64,000 bases of DNA from Globodera rostochiensis. Its lineage: Eukaryota; Nematoda; Chromadorea; Rhabditida; Heteroderidae. The translations under genes were made by a program, and so were the position numbers. Shown here piece by piece: positions 23,431 to 34,180 of the stretch. The stretch covers positions 124,001-188,000 of the forward strand of contig JAEVLN010000033.1 in the NCBI GenBank assembly GCA_018350325.1, read 5' to 3'. The notes beneath the pieces were generated by a model. The model was given only the letters and a program-made list of their open reading frames with translations. It searched no databases and was not told the DNA's origin. Position 1 is the stretch's first letter; the number at the start of each line of letters is the position of its first letter.

Positions 23431-23516
23431 AGAGTTGTTATTTTGAAAATTAAAATTTATATTATTCAATTAATGGAAATTATTCGCGTCGCGAGCCATT
23501 CCTCGATAGAAAATAG

Positions 23517-23560
23517 TTCCCCGCGTAATGGCGCTCATCGTCTTCAAAAACAAATTGTAA
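23517..23560 (+). pseudogene. Paralogue of the 22559 exon, shortened
   Basis: After AAATAG the sequence aligns with the 22559 exon but lacks one base near the acceptor and meets TAA after ALIVFKNKL. It is followed at 23575 by another acceptor, TTTTTTAG, and a segment reading VLSLWDAHESFCQRD, where DAHE resembles DEAHE of the first exon. Either the exon was split by an intron or it is decaying. Confidence 0.35.
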
Positions 23561-24246
23561 TTATATTTTTTAGGTTTTATCATTGTGGGATGCGCACGAG
23601 AGCTTCTGCCAACGAGATCTTCAACTTTAAATCAGTATATTATTTAAACCAACTTTCCTTCAAATGTTGGATACCCTGAGCAGGTAATTTGAATTTAATT
23701 TAATAGTGTATATTTCAACAAAGAAAATTTAGTTTTTTTAAAATGTAATTAATTTGATTTAGTTTAAAACAATAACAACTTCTTTATAAATAATGTGCAT
23801 TTTGCATTTGCATTATAATATAAACAAATTTTAAAATTCTTTTAAAAATATTTTTTGTGAAAGAATAATCATGAATTTTTTTTTGTGCGTTCAACTAGCA
23901 TTTTTTAATTTAAAATAGTTAAATATATAAATCTTGAGTTTCATTAGCAAAATCAAATCGAAGAAAAATTATAACAAATTGGTCAATGAATTATGTATAA
24001 AGAATTCATATGCCGTAGGTTAATTATTGCTAATTTTTTTTTTAATATTTTTCAAAGTTGTGCAACCGAATTAGTTGACTCGTTGTTTTTTGTTGAAATA
24101 ATATTATGTTACAATGTGTTTTTTTTAATAGTAAAATTGTTATAGAGCCAATGAATTTTTTTTTTTTTTTTAATGTTTGCAGATAATTTTTGTTGTTTTT
24201 TAAGTTACATAATTTAAAAGATGATTTATTAACTTACTTTTTTAAT

Positions 24247-24354
24247 ATGTCTGCTCTGTCGAGAACGAAATCGCGATGTATCATCCATCCGAAGAAGTGT
24301 TATCAACGCCTTTTTGATAATAAATGTTATTTTGCACAACTTCAGCCTGTCTGA
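24247..24354 (+). CDS. Small ATG frame, 35 codons, Cys-containing
   Basis: Starts MSALSRTKSRCIIHPKKCYQ. A second plus frame through the same island is open for 51 codons and contains INVILHNFSLSEVPQLTNGC, in which LHNF recalls the C-terminal part of PIF/Harbinger transposases. A donor GAG|GTGCCT falls at 24356. Which frame is used cannot be decided. Confidence 0.3.
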   Translation: MSALSRTKSRCIIHPKKCYQRLFDNKCYFAQLQPV

Positions 24355-25065
24355 GGTGCCTCAACTGACAAACGGCTGTCGATTATGTTAATTAAGCATA
24401 AGAACATAACGATCCTTTAACTTAATTAATCTCACAAGATTTGTTTTTTTTAAAAGTAATATTTTTATTTAATATATAGCGAATTATATGAAAATGATAA
24501 TTTGAATTTTTATATAGGTTTTTAATCTTTATTAGTGTGTATTTTAATATAATCATTGGTTAGCATATAAATTGATTTAAAAATTATTAATTTTTTTGTT
24601 TCCAACATTTTTTTTACTAATCACTTAAAAAATTAAATACTAAATTTACATAAAATTCTAAATTTTATGCTGTTCAGCGATAAAAAGATCGAAAATAAAT
24701 TATTATCAAAAACCAAAAGTTTGTAAAAACGGAACCCCGGCTGGGCCTTTTTTAATAATTCTTTGTTTTTAGAGATTCTAGAGTTTTTGTTAATTTTTTC
24801 TTTTGTTGTCTTTTAGGCAGAAATTAAGAAATTGACAACTCCACATAGTTGGTTTATTCGACATTCTGTACAAGAACGATACAGTTGTTTGTTTTTATAA
24901 ATCGTGCAAAAATATAAGAAAATATAAATTTACACATAATCTATTCAAATAAAAATATTTTTTAAATGTATAAGTTTTAAATTTCAATTCAATTATGTAA
25001 ATAACTGACTAAATAAAAAAAATTGATTATATAATTATTTAGATTGAAAAAACCTGGACTCCGGC

Positions 25066-25213
25066 TAGGGGTGTATTTTTCAAACCGAAAAACCGACGGT
25101 ACCCCCGGTTTTCAGTTAGGCCGGTTTTACGACCCCCGGTTTTCGGTTTCGGTTTTTGGGCAAAAAAGCCGGTTTTCGGTTTCGGTTCGGTTAACCGACC
25201 GTGAAACACCCTA
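25066..25213. mobile_element. CCGGTTTTCGG island, hAT-like, 148 bp
   Basis: A GC-rich island built from repeats of CCGGTTTTCGGTTTCGG. Its ends are TAGGGGTGT and ACACCCTA, hAT-like termini, but the flanking 8-mers do not match. A relative on the opposite strand lies at 36090-36215. The open frames of 60-75 codons across it on both strands are by-products of the repeat. Confidence 0.5.
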
Positions 25214-25459
25214 TTTTTCACAATTAACATTAATTTTAAAATATTTAAAAATCGAATTTCTCGTTTTTTAAGCTTCGCAATCTAAAATTAAAGGTGAAAT
25301 TTGCCTCTTTTAACACAATCATGAGGTCACAAATATATCTAAATATGAGAAATCGAATAAAGACTATGAATAAAAGCCCATTATCGTCTTTGAAATATTG
25401 GCCGACCGATTAAAGATCGCACATGTTAACATCAAGGAGAAAGACAGAAAATCAATTAA

Positions 25460-25835
25460 ATAAAAAATCTTAATAAACTATTTATTAAAATCACTTTTTA
25501 AGAATTTTCACGTAAAAAACAGTAAATTATAACCGAACGATTTTTCATATTTTCATCAACTTATCAATTTTTAAATTTCATATTTGATAGCAATTATTAA
25601 ATAAATGAACAGGTACGCGTATGACTAATAATTAAATTGACATCATATCATTTCTTGTTTTTTTTATTGTTAAGGTACAATAAATACATTTTAATGTTTT
25701 TTTAAATTAGTTGATTTATATATTCAATAAAATATTTCTAATTGGTTTTGGCAATTTTATATCATTTTAAAATAAGATCGCTTCTTTGATAATTTTTCAT
25801 TTAAATATTCATTGCTTTCAGATATATTTTAAAGA
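25460..25835. other. AT-rich stretch, nothing recognised
   Basis: T-rich, no GC-rich island, no splice pair. Just upstream, 25320-25408, a 30-codon ATG frame (MRSQIYLNMRNRIKT) lies in a short A-rich block. Confidence 0.4.
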
Positions 25836-26033
25836 AGACAAATGTTTACTGATTTTTTATTTGGCCACAACGCTTATGCTTATAATAAATTACGCGTCAA
25901 GAGAATTTGCGCTTGCTTGGCAGCAAATTGTTAGATAATTTTTGCATTTATTTGTACATAAATTGTGCTTTTTCAATGCCATATAAATAATGTTAATTTT
26001 TTCTCGCATTTTTTGTGCATTGAGTATAAGCCT

Positions 26034-26147
26034 AAATTCACTTTTTTTATTTAATTTACGTTCTTGAAACGGCGAGGCAAAACAAACAGCGCATGTATTT
26101 AGCGTTCTTTAATGATCAACAGCCAAATCATGTGACAATTGAGCGGT
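26034..26147 (+). CDS. Exon candidate, ETARQNKQRMYLAFF
   Basis: A frame without ATG, about 37 codons to TAG, contains ETARQNKQRMYLAFFNDQQP then NHVTIER. The last codons overlap a donor GAGCG|GTAGTC. Composition and residues look protein-like, but the upstream acceptor is not visible. Confidence 0.25.
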
Positions 26148-26379
26148 AGTCTGTGAAAATCACAACGTTCGCTTTTCAGTCTTTTTTTAATTAAAAAAAA
26201 ATTGTAAAAGATTGCATTTGATTAATATTTCAAACAATTTATGTTTTGAATTATTTTTAGTTTTTAAACGATATTTTTATTTATTTTTTAAATAGTTACA
26301 TATTTTTTTATTAATTTATGACTAATTTTTTGTTGTTCATTACAAGTTCAGTTCCTTTAATTACCATTTTGTTAGTTAT

Positions 26380-26690
26380 GAGACGAGATTTGATTTTGGT
26401 CTGCTTAGAATTTGGTGAAATGTAAACAAACGCAAATTATTTTTTATAATCGTTTTTTATTACAATTATTGTATGTCAATAGCAACCAACTTGAATACTT
26501 ATTACAAAAGTTAAAATTATAAATAAATTATTTTTATTGAATAGTTGAGTAATTTATATTTTTATTTTTGGCTTGACTTATAAATAAACAAAACTTAATA
26601 ATTAACCAAAGGTAAATATCTATATTTTATTTAATTGCAAAGGAACCCAGCTGTTGTATCATATGCTTATTATTTATTTAGAAGGTATTA
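26380..26690. repeat. Diverged copy of part of the tandem unit (11430-11530)
   Basis: GAATTTGGTGAAATGTAAAC and, further on, TATTTAATTGCAAAGGA and AGCTGTTGTATCATATGC match 11440-11525 with small gaps, same strand. So relatives of the 4.4-kb unit exist outside the array. Confidence 0.55.
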
Positions 26691-26700
26691 AACATCAACT

Positions 26701-27063
26701 TTGCTCGGTTTGATTTTGCAATTTTATTTCTTAATTTCAACTAATAGGTACTTGAAAAGTGATAATTTGTTCATGAATGATTTGTTATGTGTTTTTGTTA
26801 ATAAATTAACGTTTTGCTTTTGCTTTTATTTTTATTTATGTTCTTGTTTCAATCGTCAGCATAGGCTTAGTTTATTATTTAAATTTATAATACGAGTGAA
26901 ATTATTTAATCACAATTATTGTTATCAAGTTTCAAAGCTCAAGATTTATTTCAATGTTTATAAATTTAGTTTTTTGCTGATTGGCTTTGCTATCTTTAAA
27001 AATGACTTTAATAGCACAAATCGCTTGTATGCTGTTATCATCCTTAAAAAAAATTTAAATTAA
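26701..27063 (+). CDS. Longest open frame, 120 codons, doubtful
   Basis: The longest stop-free run in the window begins at a TTG; the first ATG is at 26773. It is as AT-rich as non-coding neighbours, rich in Phe, Leu and Tyr, with no domain, signal peptide or clear splice borders. Such a run is only marginally unexpected in T-rich DNA. Probably not a gene. Confidence 0.12.
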   Translation: MLGLILQFYFLISTNRYLKSDNLFMNDLLCVFVNKLTFCFCFYFYLCSCFNRQHRLSLLFKFIIRVKLFNHNYCYQVSKLKIYFNVYKFSFLLIGFAIFKNDFNSTNRLYAVIILKKNLN

Positions 27064-27128
27064 GCCTTTATATATTTAAACAGTTCAAAAAATTAAAGTT
27101 CAAACATTGCATTAAATTTAAAAATCAG

Positions 27129-27200
27129 TGTAGAAATTCTCGAGACCTGCACTTCTGACACCTTCCGTTATTATGAAATCTTTGTTTTTAATAATAATAG
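27129..27200 (+). CDS. 72-base exon candidate
   Basis: Acceptor AAAAATCAG, donor ATAG|GTAATT. With one leading base the frame reads VEILETCTSDTFRYYEIFVF then NNN, ending in phase 2. A GC-richer core and both splice sites support it. Not recognised. Confidence 0.35.
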
Positions 27201-27459
27201 GTAATTTGTTTTCATATTTTTGCAGAACATCTACATTTAATATGTATATTTTATATTAATAATTTTAATATTAGTCAGGATTCGAATAGCAATATTTTAT
27301 TTTGAAATTTGCTAAAAATTTATATTTTATTTTTCTCATGAATGATAAATAGATATTTCTTACATTGGAGTAAACGATGTTGTTTTTTTCGAATTTTTCT
27401 GTTTAAAGATTTTTTTTGCATAAGCTTTTGAATTTTAAAATATTTTTTTTGGCTAAATA

Positions 27460-27812
27460 AATGATTTCTGCAGTTTTAATCTTAAATGTAAATAATAATT
27501 TTTAGTTACATTTTCAAAGGGTATTTATTATCTGGTATGTTATCTGCTCGCCCTTATCGCTGTTAATTATTAGTGCCGTTTAAATAAATTTCAGGAAATC
27601 TGGTAAATATTTCAACGATTTTTAAAGCTCAAGATATATCGTTGATTTTGGTTAAAATATACTTTATTTTAAAAAAATGTGAGTTTTTGAAGTAAAAATA
27701 ATTAAAAATTTGGCAGTTTAAATGTAAATATGATTTTTTAGTTTTTGCATAAATTTTCTAAGTTGGTTTGTCTGGCATGTTATCTGTTCGCCTATCGAAG
27801 TTAATTTGTGAT
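27460..27812. repeat. Tandem duplication with TGTTATCTGYTCGCC
   Basis: Two copies about 230 bp apart share TTAAATGTAAATA, a TTTTTAGTT tract and CTGGYATGTTATCTGYTCGCC. Both read SGMLS(A/V)R in one plus frame. A weaker relative is near 60528. Intervening DNA is AT-rich. Confidence 0.5.
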
Positions 27813-28227
27813 TAAGGTACCCGCCCGATACCAGCCCGCAGTTTATCCAATAATTTTGTCATCAATATTATAATTTTGTTTAGGTTTATAAATTCGTTAT
27901 TAAAAAAGGTGCTGTAAATTTCATAATTATTCCGTCTGAATCCTCTCATAAGATTATACAATAAATAAATAATTTATCTGTTTATTGTTAAATTTTGATT
28001 ATTTAAAAAGATATTTCACGTAAATGTTTATTTAAATCGAACAAATATGTTAATTTGAACATTCAATAAAAATGTTGAAATTATTTATTTTAAATGCTTT
28101 GAACATTTGTACATAATCAGTATTTTGATGAGTATTCTTTTGAATATATTTGCTTGTTTTATAATCAATTTAGGTTTTGCCTAACAAACCCAGAAGAATT
28201 GAAATTAAGTTTTTCTTTGTAAGTTGA

Positions 28228-28307
28228 AGAAATAAAAAACTGCCAACAAGATTTGCTTTTCTGTCATGCCGGTGCTGACTGTTGAAGAAAAGCGTGCATC
28301 TAACGTA
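28228..28307 (+). CDS. Exon candidate, MPVLTVEEKRASN
   Basis: The plus frame reads KTANKICFSVMPVLTVEEKR then ASN, followed by the donor GTAAAA. The internal ATG has no special context. Could be a first exon starting at Met. Confidence 0.3.
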
Positions 28308-28397
28308 AAATAATTCTGATCGATTTACACCTTTCTAACAGGGGCTTTTATTAATCTTTATATAATTTAATCGTCTCTCGCGCAGTTGCTTTATTAG

Positions 28398-28460
28398 CCA
28401 TCTCTTGTAACTGACGGCCGAACGTGTGCGGGTGTGCAGATTTCAAAAATTGGTTGTCAG
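28398..28460 (+). CDS. 63-base exon candidate with EGF-like DGRTC
   Basis: Acceptor CTTTATTAG, donor GTCAG|GTATTT, exactly 21 codons, phase 0-0: PSLVTDGRTCAGVQISKIGC then Q. The string DGRTC is the usual end of calcium-binding EGF modules (...L..DGRTC.D), so this may be part of an extracellular Cys-rich protein. The remaining EGF cysteines are not in view; they would have to be on neighbouring exons. Another frame of the same island (NVCGCADFKNWLSG) is also open. Confidence 0.4.
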
Positions 28461-29034
28461 GTATTTAGAGTTTATATTATAAATATAACAAATAAAAATT
28501 TTTATTTTAACAAATTGTTGAACGCGTTCTGAATATTTTATGACAACAAATTGTAAAAAATAGTTGTAAATTAACGCCTTATTATTGTGATTTATTTTTG
28601 GTTGCAGGACAAATGCAATTAATTTGAAGGAAAATGTTTTTAATTTTTTTAAATTATAGTTTTAAATGGGTTGTACTTAATTTGTACGATTAATCTATTT
28701 CACTATTTATGAGCATCCATGGTTTGCATGAAAGATCTTGCTACGCCAGCGTTTTCATGTTCCATGGTTAACTAACTCTCTTCCTCCTTAATCACTTTCT
28801 TGAACCACAATATTTATAAACTGTTTTGGTATATTCCTTATATTTTTTCAATTATCCATCTTTTGTATATTTACATTTAACTCATCTCATTGTTTTTACC
28901 AATAAAAATAAATACTGTTTTTAGAATGCAATTTTTTAAATTTTATAGTTCAACAATTTTAGAAAATGGTTGCAAACTGTTGAAAGAGAGAAATAAATAA
29001 TTATAGGACTTTGGCACGTTCGTTCTGAGTTGTT

Positions 29035-29461
29035 TTGGTCATCCAATGGCTTGAGTCCGAATTTGAATGCCGGATTTTGGACCCTAAAGATGGCCATCAA
29101 TCAGGAATAATGATTTTAGTCACATCCGCTTCTCCATCAAAGCAATACTTAAAGATGATTGCCTATCTTTGTAAAAAATTCAACCCTAAGAAATGGATTT
29201 TGCCCATCCCCGGTCGGAATCTCCGTTCCCTGGTATGTTCGTCTCAAACAAACCAGTTTAAAAAAGAGCAAAATTTGGGTTTTGGCTCATACTCAGCTCC
29301 TTTCGAATGACAGGGGACAAAAAGATATCCAAAAAAGCCAACAATTTATAAATCATAAAGGTAGAGATATTCAAGTCTTGAATTTTGTTGATTTTTATAA
29401 AATAAATTTTTTTCAAAAAAACAGAGGGGGACATAATTTAGTTGCCACCCTAAATAATTAA
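29035..29461 (+). pseudogene. Transposon-like remnant with two broken frames
   Basis: Two overlapping plus frames (29035-29313 and 29159-29464) in GC-richer DNA read in part PKKWILPIPGRNLRSLVCSS and VLAHTQLLSNDRGQKD. The second runs to the end of the island, finishing GGHNLVATLNN over GGGGACATAATTTAGTTGCC, which resembles the right end of the 3346-3939 element (GGGACAAAACTTATGTTACA). This suggests a related inverted-repeat element whose left end is lost. Inference only. Confidence 0.3.
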
Positions 29462-30324
29462 TTGTTTTAACAAATAAATTGAAAATACATATTACCATTA
29501 TTTATTTATTACCTTTGTAGTTTCGATATTGTTAAATAAAATTGTTAATTAATGTTCCAATTTAATCCAGTTCTTACGTTTTTTTCTTCCGGGCTTAGGA
29601 CAATTATTTTTGTATAAATTAATTAATGTAATGTAACAAAAATCATTTCTCGTAGCGTTATTTTAGTTTGATAGAATGTTTTTACACTAAATTAATGGAT
29701 AAATTCAATGATTGAAAAACCCTTTATTTGATTATTTTTTTTTTAAAACAATTTATTTTTAATTCTTAATTTTTGTATTTTTTCTTGAATTAAATTGATT
29801 TAACGTTTTGAATCCGTAATAACAGTCGGTGCGCAGAATGGTTGATTTCCCATCCTGTGTTGGCAAAACATTTCTCAATTTAAAAACCAATTAACATGAT
29901 TTGTATTTATTTAGTAAATATGATATTATAATTTTTTTAATTGATTGCGCGCATTTATTTGAAGAGCTTAATATTTAATTTTTATTTATAATATATCATG
30001 TGCGTGCTCTAGCTTTATAGCGTTGTACATCACTCCACTAATTACTTTTACATCATTAATTGGCTTGATCTTGATTTTTTTTTAATTTAATCACGAGAAA
30101 CCTTTGCGCGGATTTTTTACATAATTGGTTAGTAAGATAGTTTTAATTATTTAATAAATTTACATTATAATTGAGGCAACATCAATAATATATTTATAGA
30201 TATTTATTTTAATGCAATGGGGTTTTTAATTATTTTTTAATTAGTATTAGTTATATATTTGGATTAGTGAGGATTTGGAAAAAACATTTATAAATTTTTA
30301 ATTTGTTTATTAATATCTAATTGA
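29460..30324. other. AT-rich stretch, one small island
   Basis: Mostly T-rich. At 29820-29890 a frame after GTGCGCAG reads MVDFPSCVGKTFLNLKTN. At 30000-30050 the minus strand reads WSDVQRYKARART. Neither has a second splice site. Confidence 0.3.
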
Positions 30325-30480
30325 TTAAATAACTATAAATATTTCCGTTCTGCATTCTGTTCATTTAGTGAGTTCCCATCAATTGATTGCTTTGTTCTTT
30401 TGCTTAATGCATCAAATAATTTAATTTTTTATGCCCACGATGTCGCGCAAATTGCTTCATTGTTGCCATCATTTGCTTAA
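30325..30480 (+). CDS. 51-codon open frame with HDVAQIASLLPS
   Basis: A plus frame without early ATG reads SAFCSFSEFPSIDCFVLLLN then ASNNLIFYAHDVAQIASLLP. A small island near 770 carries DVAHLML in the equivalent position (GATGTCGCGCA shared). Length alone is not significant in this composition; the shared island is weak support. Confidence 0.2.
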   Translation, partial: LNNYKYFRSAFCSFSEFPSIDCFVLLLNASNNLIFYAHDVAQIASLLPSFA

Positions 30481-30563
30481 AATTTTATTCAATTACAAGT
30501 CCACAATTAGTTATATTAATTAATTAAAATACAATAATTTTTTCTACCAAATATTTCTTATAG

Positions 30564-30769
30564 TTGCTGACAGAGTTCTTTCAGGACTATCTTGTATTTC
30601 ATCTGGTCTATCAGTTTGTGGATGTTTTCCTAATCGATGTTTGCTACAACGCGCCTTGAAGACCGTGCACGTTGTTGATGAGCAGGCAAAGCCCGCGTTG
30701 ATATGTGAAGTTGGCTTTGCAACATTTACAGTGCATTCTTTTTTTAATCAGTATGAGTTAAATTATTAA
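30564..30769 (+). CDS. 67-codon exon with inverted paralogue at 58.2 kb
   Basis: Acceptor ATTTCTTATAG, then two bases and 67 codons to TAA. It starts ADRVLSGLSCISSGLSVCGC, with several Cys, and contains VVDEQAKPALICEVGFATFT and near the end QYELNY. The minus strand at 58242-58087 carries a copy of the 3' half reading VVDDQAKPALICEVGFATFS and RYELN. In about 70 aligned bases the few differences are mostly third-position or conservative (Glu/Asp, Thr/Ser), good evidence that the frame is translated. Function not recognised; no known domain. Confidence 0.5.
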
Positions 30770-31569
30770 TATACTATTTTATTTTTGCAAAATTTTAAGA
30801 AGTTTTTTATTATCAAAGCAGTTCACAATGAAGTATTGTTAGTTTAGTTTTAATATGCTTTCCATTTTTATCTCAGAATTAGATTAAAGTTTATGAGATC
30901 AACAAAAAATTGCCATTAAAACTGCAATCTTTTTGACTATGAAATATAATTGAAATGCCGCTTTTGTTTAGGTTGAAAAATCGCTGAATAGCTTTTTTGC
31001 ATTTTTCATATTATTATAAAAGGTTTTTTGCATATTTATTAATAATTCATATTTTAAAAATAATCTGTTTGTATATAATAATATTTAAATACAATATTTA
31101 TTTTATTAATTACAATTCTATCTTTTATGTTAAAGTTTTATCTTCATCGTCAAACTCGTCGCTACGTTTGAACTTTTAAGTATAATATGTCACATAATGA
31201 TTTCAAGAGGCATCTGTTGTGTGTCAAGAAATCATTTAACAATAGCGTATTTCGTTGTACAAAGCCATGGTGTTTTTTTATGAATTTTTTTTTGATATTT
31301 TTAAACCATTTAAAACAATGTGGAAAAAATGATGTTAAAATGTATTGCTACATTTTAAATCTAATTTGAATTTTAGTTATAAACTAAAAAGAAGAAAGTT
31401 TTATTTAATTAAAGAATTTTTATTTAAAACTATATACCAGCGCTAAATGTGTGTTTTTTATTTGAATTGAAACATTATTTCTTTCATTATAGTTATCAGA
31501 TTTTTATTGGCATTATTCGTTAATTATTTTTATTTTTTTTTAAATTGGTAATTTTACTAAGAGTTTATA

Positions 31570-31690
31570 TTGTATAAAGCTTTTACGCACTTGATCAACA
31601 TCGTTTGATACCTAGTTTTTTATTTCAAATATTTTTAAATTGATTTTTAAACACGATTATTTAAAGTTTTGCATAATATTCGTTAATAAT
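31570..31690. repeat. Duplicated segment (copy at 52245-52340)
   Basis: AAGGCTTTTACGCA-type sequence (here AAAGCTTTTACGCACTTGATCAACA) recurs at 52248-52275, with related T-rich DNA after it, same strand. Confidence 0.5.
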
Positions 31691-31739
31691 TTATTTTTAT
31701 AACTTTGTTTGTCTTTTAAAGCTTACATGATACTGTAAT

Positions 31740-31874
31740 ATGATCTCAAATAATGGCAGTATTTACACAATGTGCAGTTTAGCACTTACGTTGAGCATGG
31801 AAGTAAAGACGGCGCCAAAAAGTTCTGCTCGATGCTCAACACCGGATTGTGCAACATTAAGTCAATTTAACTAA
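31740..31874 (+). CDS. 44-codon ATG frame, Cys-containing
   Basis: Starts MISNNGSIYTMCSLALTLSM and continues EVKTAPKSSARCSTPDCATL to TAA. The GC-rich island is centred on the frame. The first 20 residues are only weakly hydrophobic. No paralogue found and no splice sites needed. Could be a small gene or an exon. Confidence 0.3.
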   Translation: MISNNGSIYTMCSLALTLSMEVKTAPKSSARCSTPDCATLSQFN

Positions 31875-32285
31875 TTTGTTTTATACTCTTAAATTCTGTT
31901 TATTTAATATCTGAATTTTTATTTAATTTATATGGTAAAAAAGTTTTCCTAATCTCATTTCTTTGAGCAAATAATACCCATTTGTTAAAGTTTCACTCTT
32001 TGTTTTATTAAATTTAAAAATAAAATTTGTATTTAGTTCGTTACTCTTGTATTTTAAATAATCAAGATGTTAAGTTTTTGTTAAAAACTTTATACTCTAA
32101 TACAATCTGTGTAAATATTATTTTTTAATTGTGAAAAATTTTATTTATTTTTAATTTAATTGATAAAGTAAAATAAATAAAACTTTTATTTAAAATGTAA
32201 TTTTACGTTCATGTTATCACATTTTAAACATTATGTTTTATCAGTTGCAATATATTAGTTATTTAATTATTGAAATCTGATAACT

Positions 32286-32755
32286 GAAATTTTAACTTAA
32301 ATAATTTTAGGAAGGGAGGTGAGGTGTTTTGCTAATTATTCGACCCTTCGAGATTTTCTCAAGAACGCCTGAACCTTACTGCAAAACATTAAATCTCTAA
32401 GTGGATCTCTAATGAAATCTCTCGCTATTACCCTAAATCTCTGTGTTCCCCCCCCCCCCAATTTCTCCTAAATCTCTGTATTGTTCTTTCTTTGATTTTT
32501 CTCCATTTAATAGGATTTAAAAAACCTAAAAGGGTAAGGTGAAAAGGGGCAATGCCAAAAGGGAAAATTAAATTAAAAAACATATTTTGCATATTTTGGG
32601 GTTCCTGCATATTTTTTACATATTTTGCATATTTCGAGCATATTTTGGCATTTTTGACCAAAAATTTGTAAAAATACACACAAAATATGAAAAAATTCAG
32701 CCAAAAAGATAGTTTTGTACACTAAAAAAGAGTTTCTATAGAAGAATTAAATCCT
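32286..32755. mobile_element. Transposon-derived region with poly-C and CATATTTTGC repeats
   Basis: The region holds TCTCTAAGTGGATCTC-type repeats of AAATCTCT, a run of 12 C at 32448-32459 and degenerate repeats of CATATTTTGC at 32580-32652. The minus-strand frame of 83 codons here just translates these repeats. It precedes the zinc-finger remnant and may belong to the same dead element. Confidence 0.4.
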
Positions 32756-32789
32756 TAAATTTGGATTTCTAAATTTGCGGATGGAGTTT

Positions 32790-32992
32790 ACACTCTAATG
32801 GAAAAATCGTCTTTTGTCAGCCTTGTGGGCAAAAGGTTAATTGTTGCAAAGAAATATGGTGTTTATATCTTTTCTTTGATTAAAGTGACGTGTAGCAAAT
32901 TTTCCCAACTAAAACAGCACGATGAAACCGCCAAACACAAGCAGAATCTCGACCGTTACCAGCAAGGCATCAGTAGCAGCCAACAAGCATAA
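32790..32992 (+). pseudogene. Broken BED/C2H2-type zinc finger of a transposase
   Basis: Two plus frames together give a finger: GKIVFCQPCGQKVNCCKE (C-x2-C) in one, and FSQLKQHDETAKHKQNLDRY (H-x5-H) in another, ending QQGISSSQQA at TAA. The order C..C...LkqH.eTakHk..l is characteristic of the N-terminal fingers of hAT-type transposases and domesticated relatives. Frame changes and a short insertion between the halves show it is dead. Confidence 0.5.
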
Positions 32993-33757
32993 TAAATATC
33001 TTTACTCATTTTTATGCATTTTCATTCAACCAATAAATTGATATTGGAATATGTATGAATGATAGATTTGAACATTGTTTCTAATTATTGTTTTCATGTC
33101 AAAATATTTAGTTTTAAATAAAGTAAGAGCGATGAGATTTAACATTCATTTATTTTACATAAATTTTTTACTCCTTTTGAATTTCATATTTGGTTTTGCA
33201 ATTTTTTAAAATACTTATAATTAAATAAAAGACAGTCAGAGTGGTCTAAATGAGAAAAATTTTTGGAGTGAGTTATTTATTTATATGTATTTTCATTATT
33301 TTCAAAATAATGTTAATAAAACTAATTAAATTTGTACTGTTGTTTATAAGTAACACATAATTATTTCTATATATTTTTTTATAGAGTAAATCTACATATA
33401 AATTATTTGCCATTTTAGACGCCGATTATAATATAGTGATTGTAAGTGTGGTCTCATTGTTTTATATATCATCATTAATTGTTCAATAATAGCGTTTGCT
33501 TAATACATTTTAACCAAATTTTCGACTACGTGTCCGTTTCATTTTAAACTTCTCCACATGCGATGTCGCCATAAAATATTCGCTCAAGTACTTCAACTGG
33601 TTATCAAGTAAATAACGGTTGCTAACCGCGATGTTAACTACTTCATATAATGATATCAATAAATCAAAATCAAAGGATTTTTACCTTTAAAAGCAATTTG
33701 TTTAAGTTGGGTGTGTTTGATATTTATTGAATATTTTTACACCTAAATACAATACTC

Positions 33758-33982
33758 TTCTAGTGTCCAAATTTTGGACGAACCCCAACTCGTTACTTTT
33801 TAAATCTCTATAACTCAGCTCAAGTTTGTTACTCGAGCCTAAAAATGGTCGTTTTTAGCTCATCGAGTATTTTAATTGTAAAAATGTCTTAACGGTTTTT
33901 AAAAAAGTAAAAAAATATGTAGCGAGTCAGGGACAAAGTAGAGAGTTGGCAGGTAGCGAGTTGGGTAAATACCCCAAATTTC
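33758..33982. repeat. Short inverted-repeat element around CCAACTCG/CGAGTTGG
   Basis: Left part GGACGAACCCCAACTCGTTAC and right part GTAGCGAGTTGGGTAAATACC form an imperfect inverted repeat about 200 bp apart. Interior is not coding. Possible foldback element; no target duplication seen. Confidence 0.35.
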
Positions 33983-33984
33983 TA

Positions 33985-34180
33985 AGTTTAATTCAGACCT
34001 TACAAAAAAAACTTTTTGTATCTTAACAGAGAATTCGCCGTCGACTCCTACCATTCTTAAAAAACTTAAAAACACGACTATTTTTTGAAATTTTGTTGCA
34101 AATCTCTTAACAAAAATACCAAAATTTTCTTGGCGGCGCCTATCGGCACCGCCAAGCCCCCCCCCCCCCCCCCCCCCGCA
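33985..34180 (+). repeat. Dispersed-repeat copy ending in 21 C
   Basis: The family order GAATTCGCCGTCGACTCC, ATTCTTAAAAAACTT, TTGTTGCAAATCTCTTAAC and GGCGGCGCCTATCGGCACCGCC is followed by an uninterrupted run of 21 C (34157-34177). The core is a near-perfect palindrome. Confidence 0.65.

Noticed and set aside
25039..25271. Frames of 63-75 codons across the CCGGTTTTCGG island
   Set aside because: Repeat-driven and present on both strands.
26701..27063. 120-codon frame as a gene
   Set aside because: Base composition like the flanks, no ATG at its start, no domain; roughly what chance allows in T-rich DNA. Kept only as a doubtful entry.
32428..32679. 83-codon minus frame
   Set aside because: Arises from CATATTTTGC repeats and the poly-C tract.
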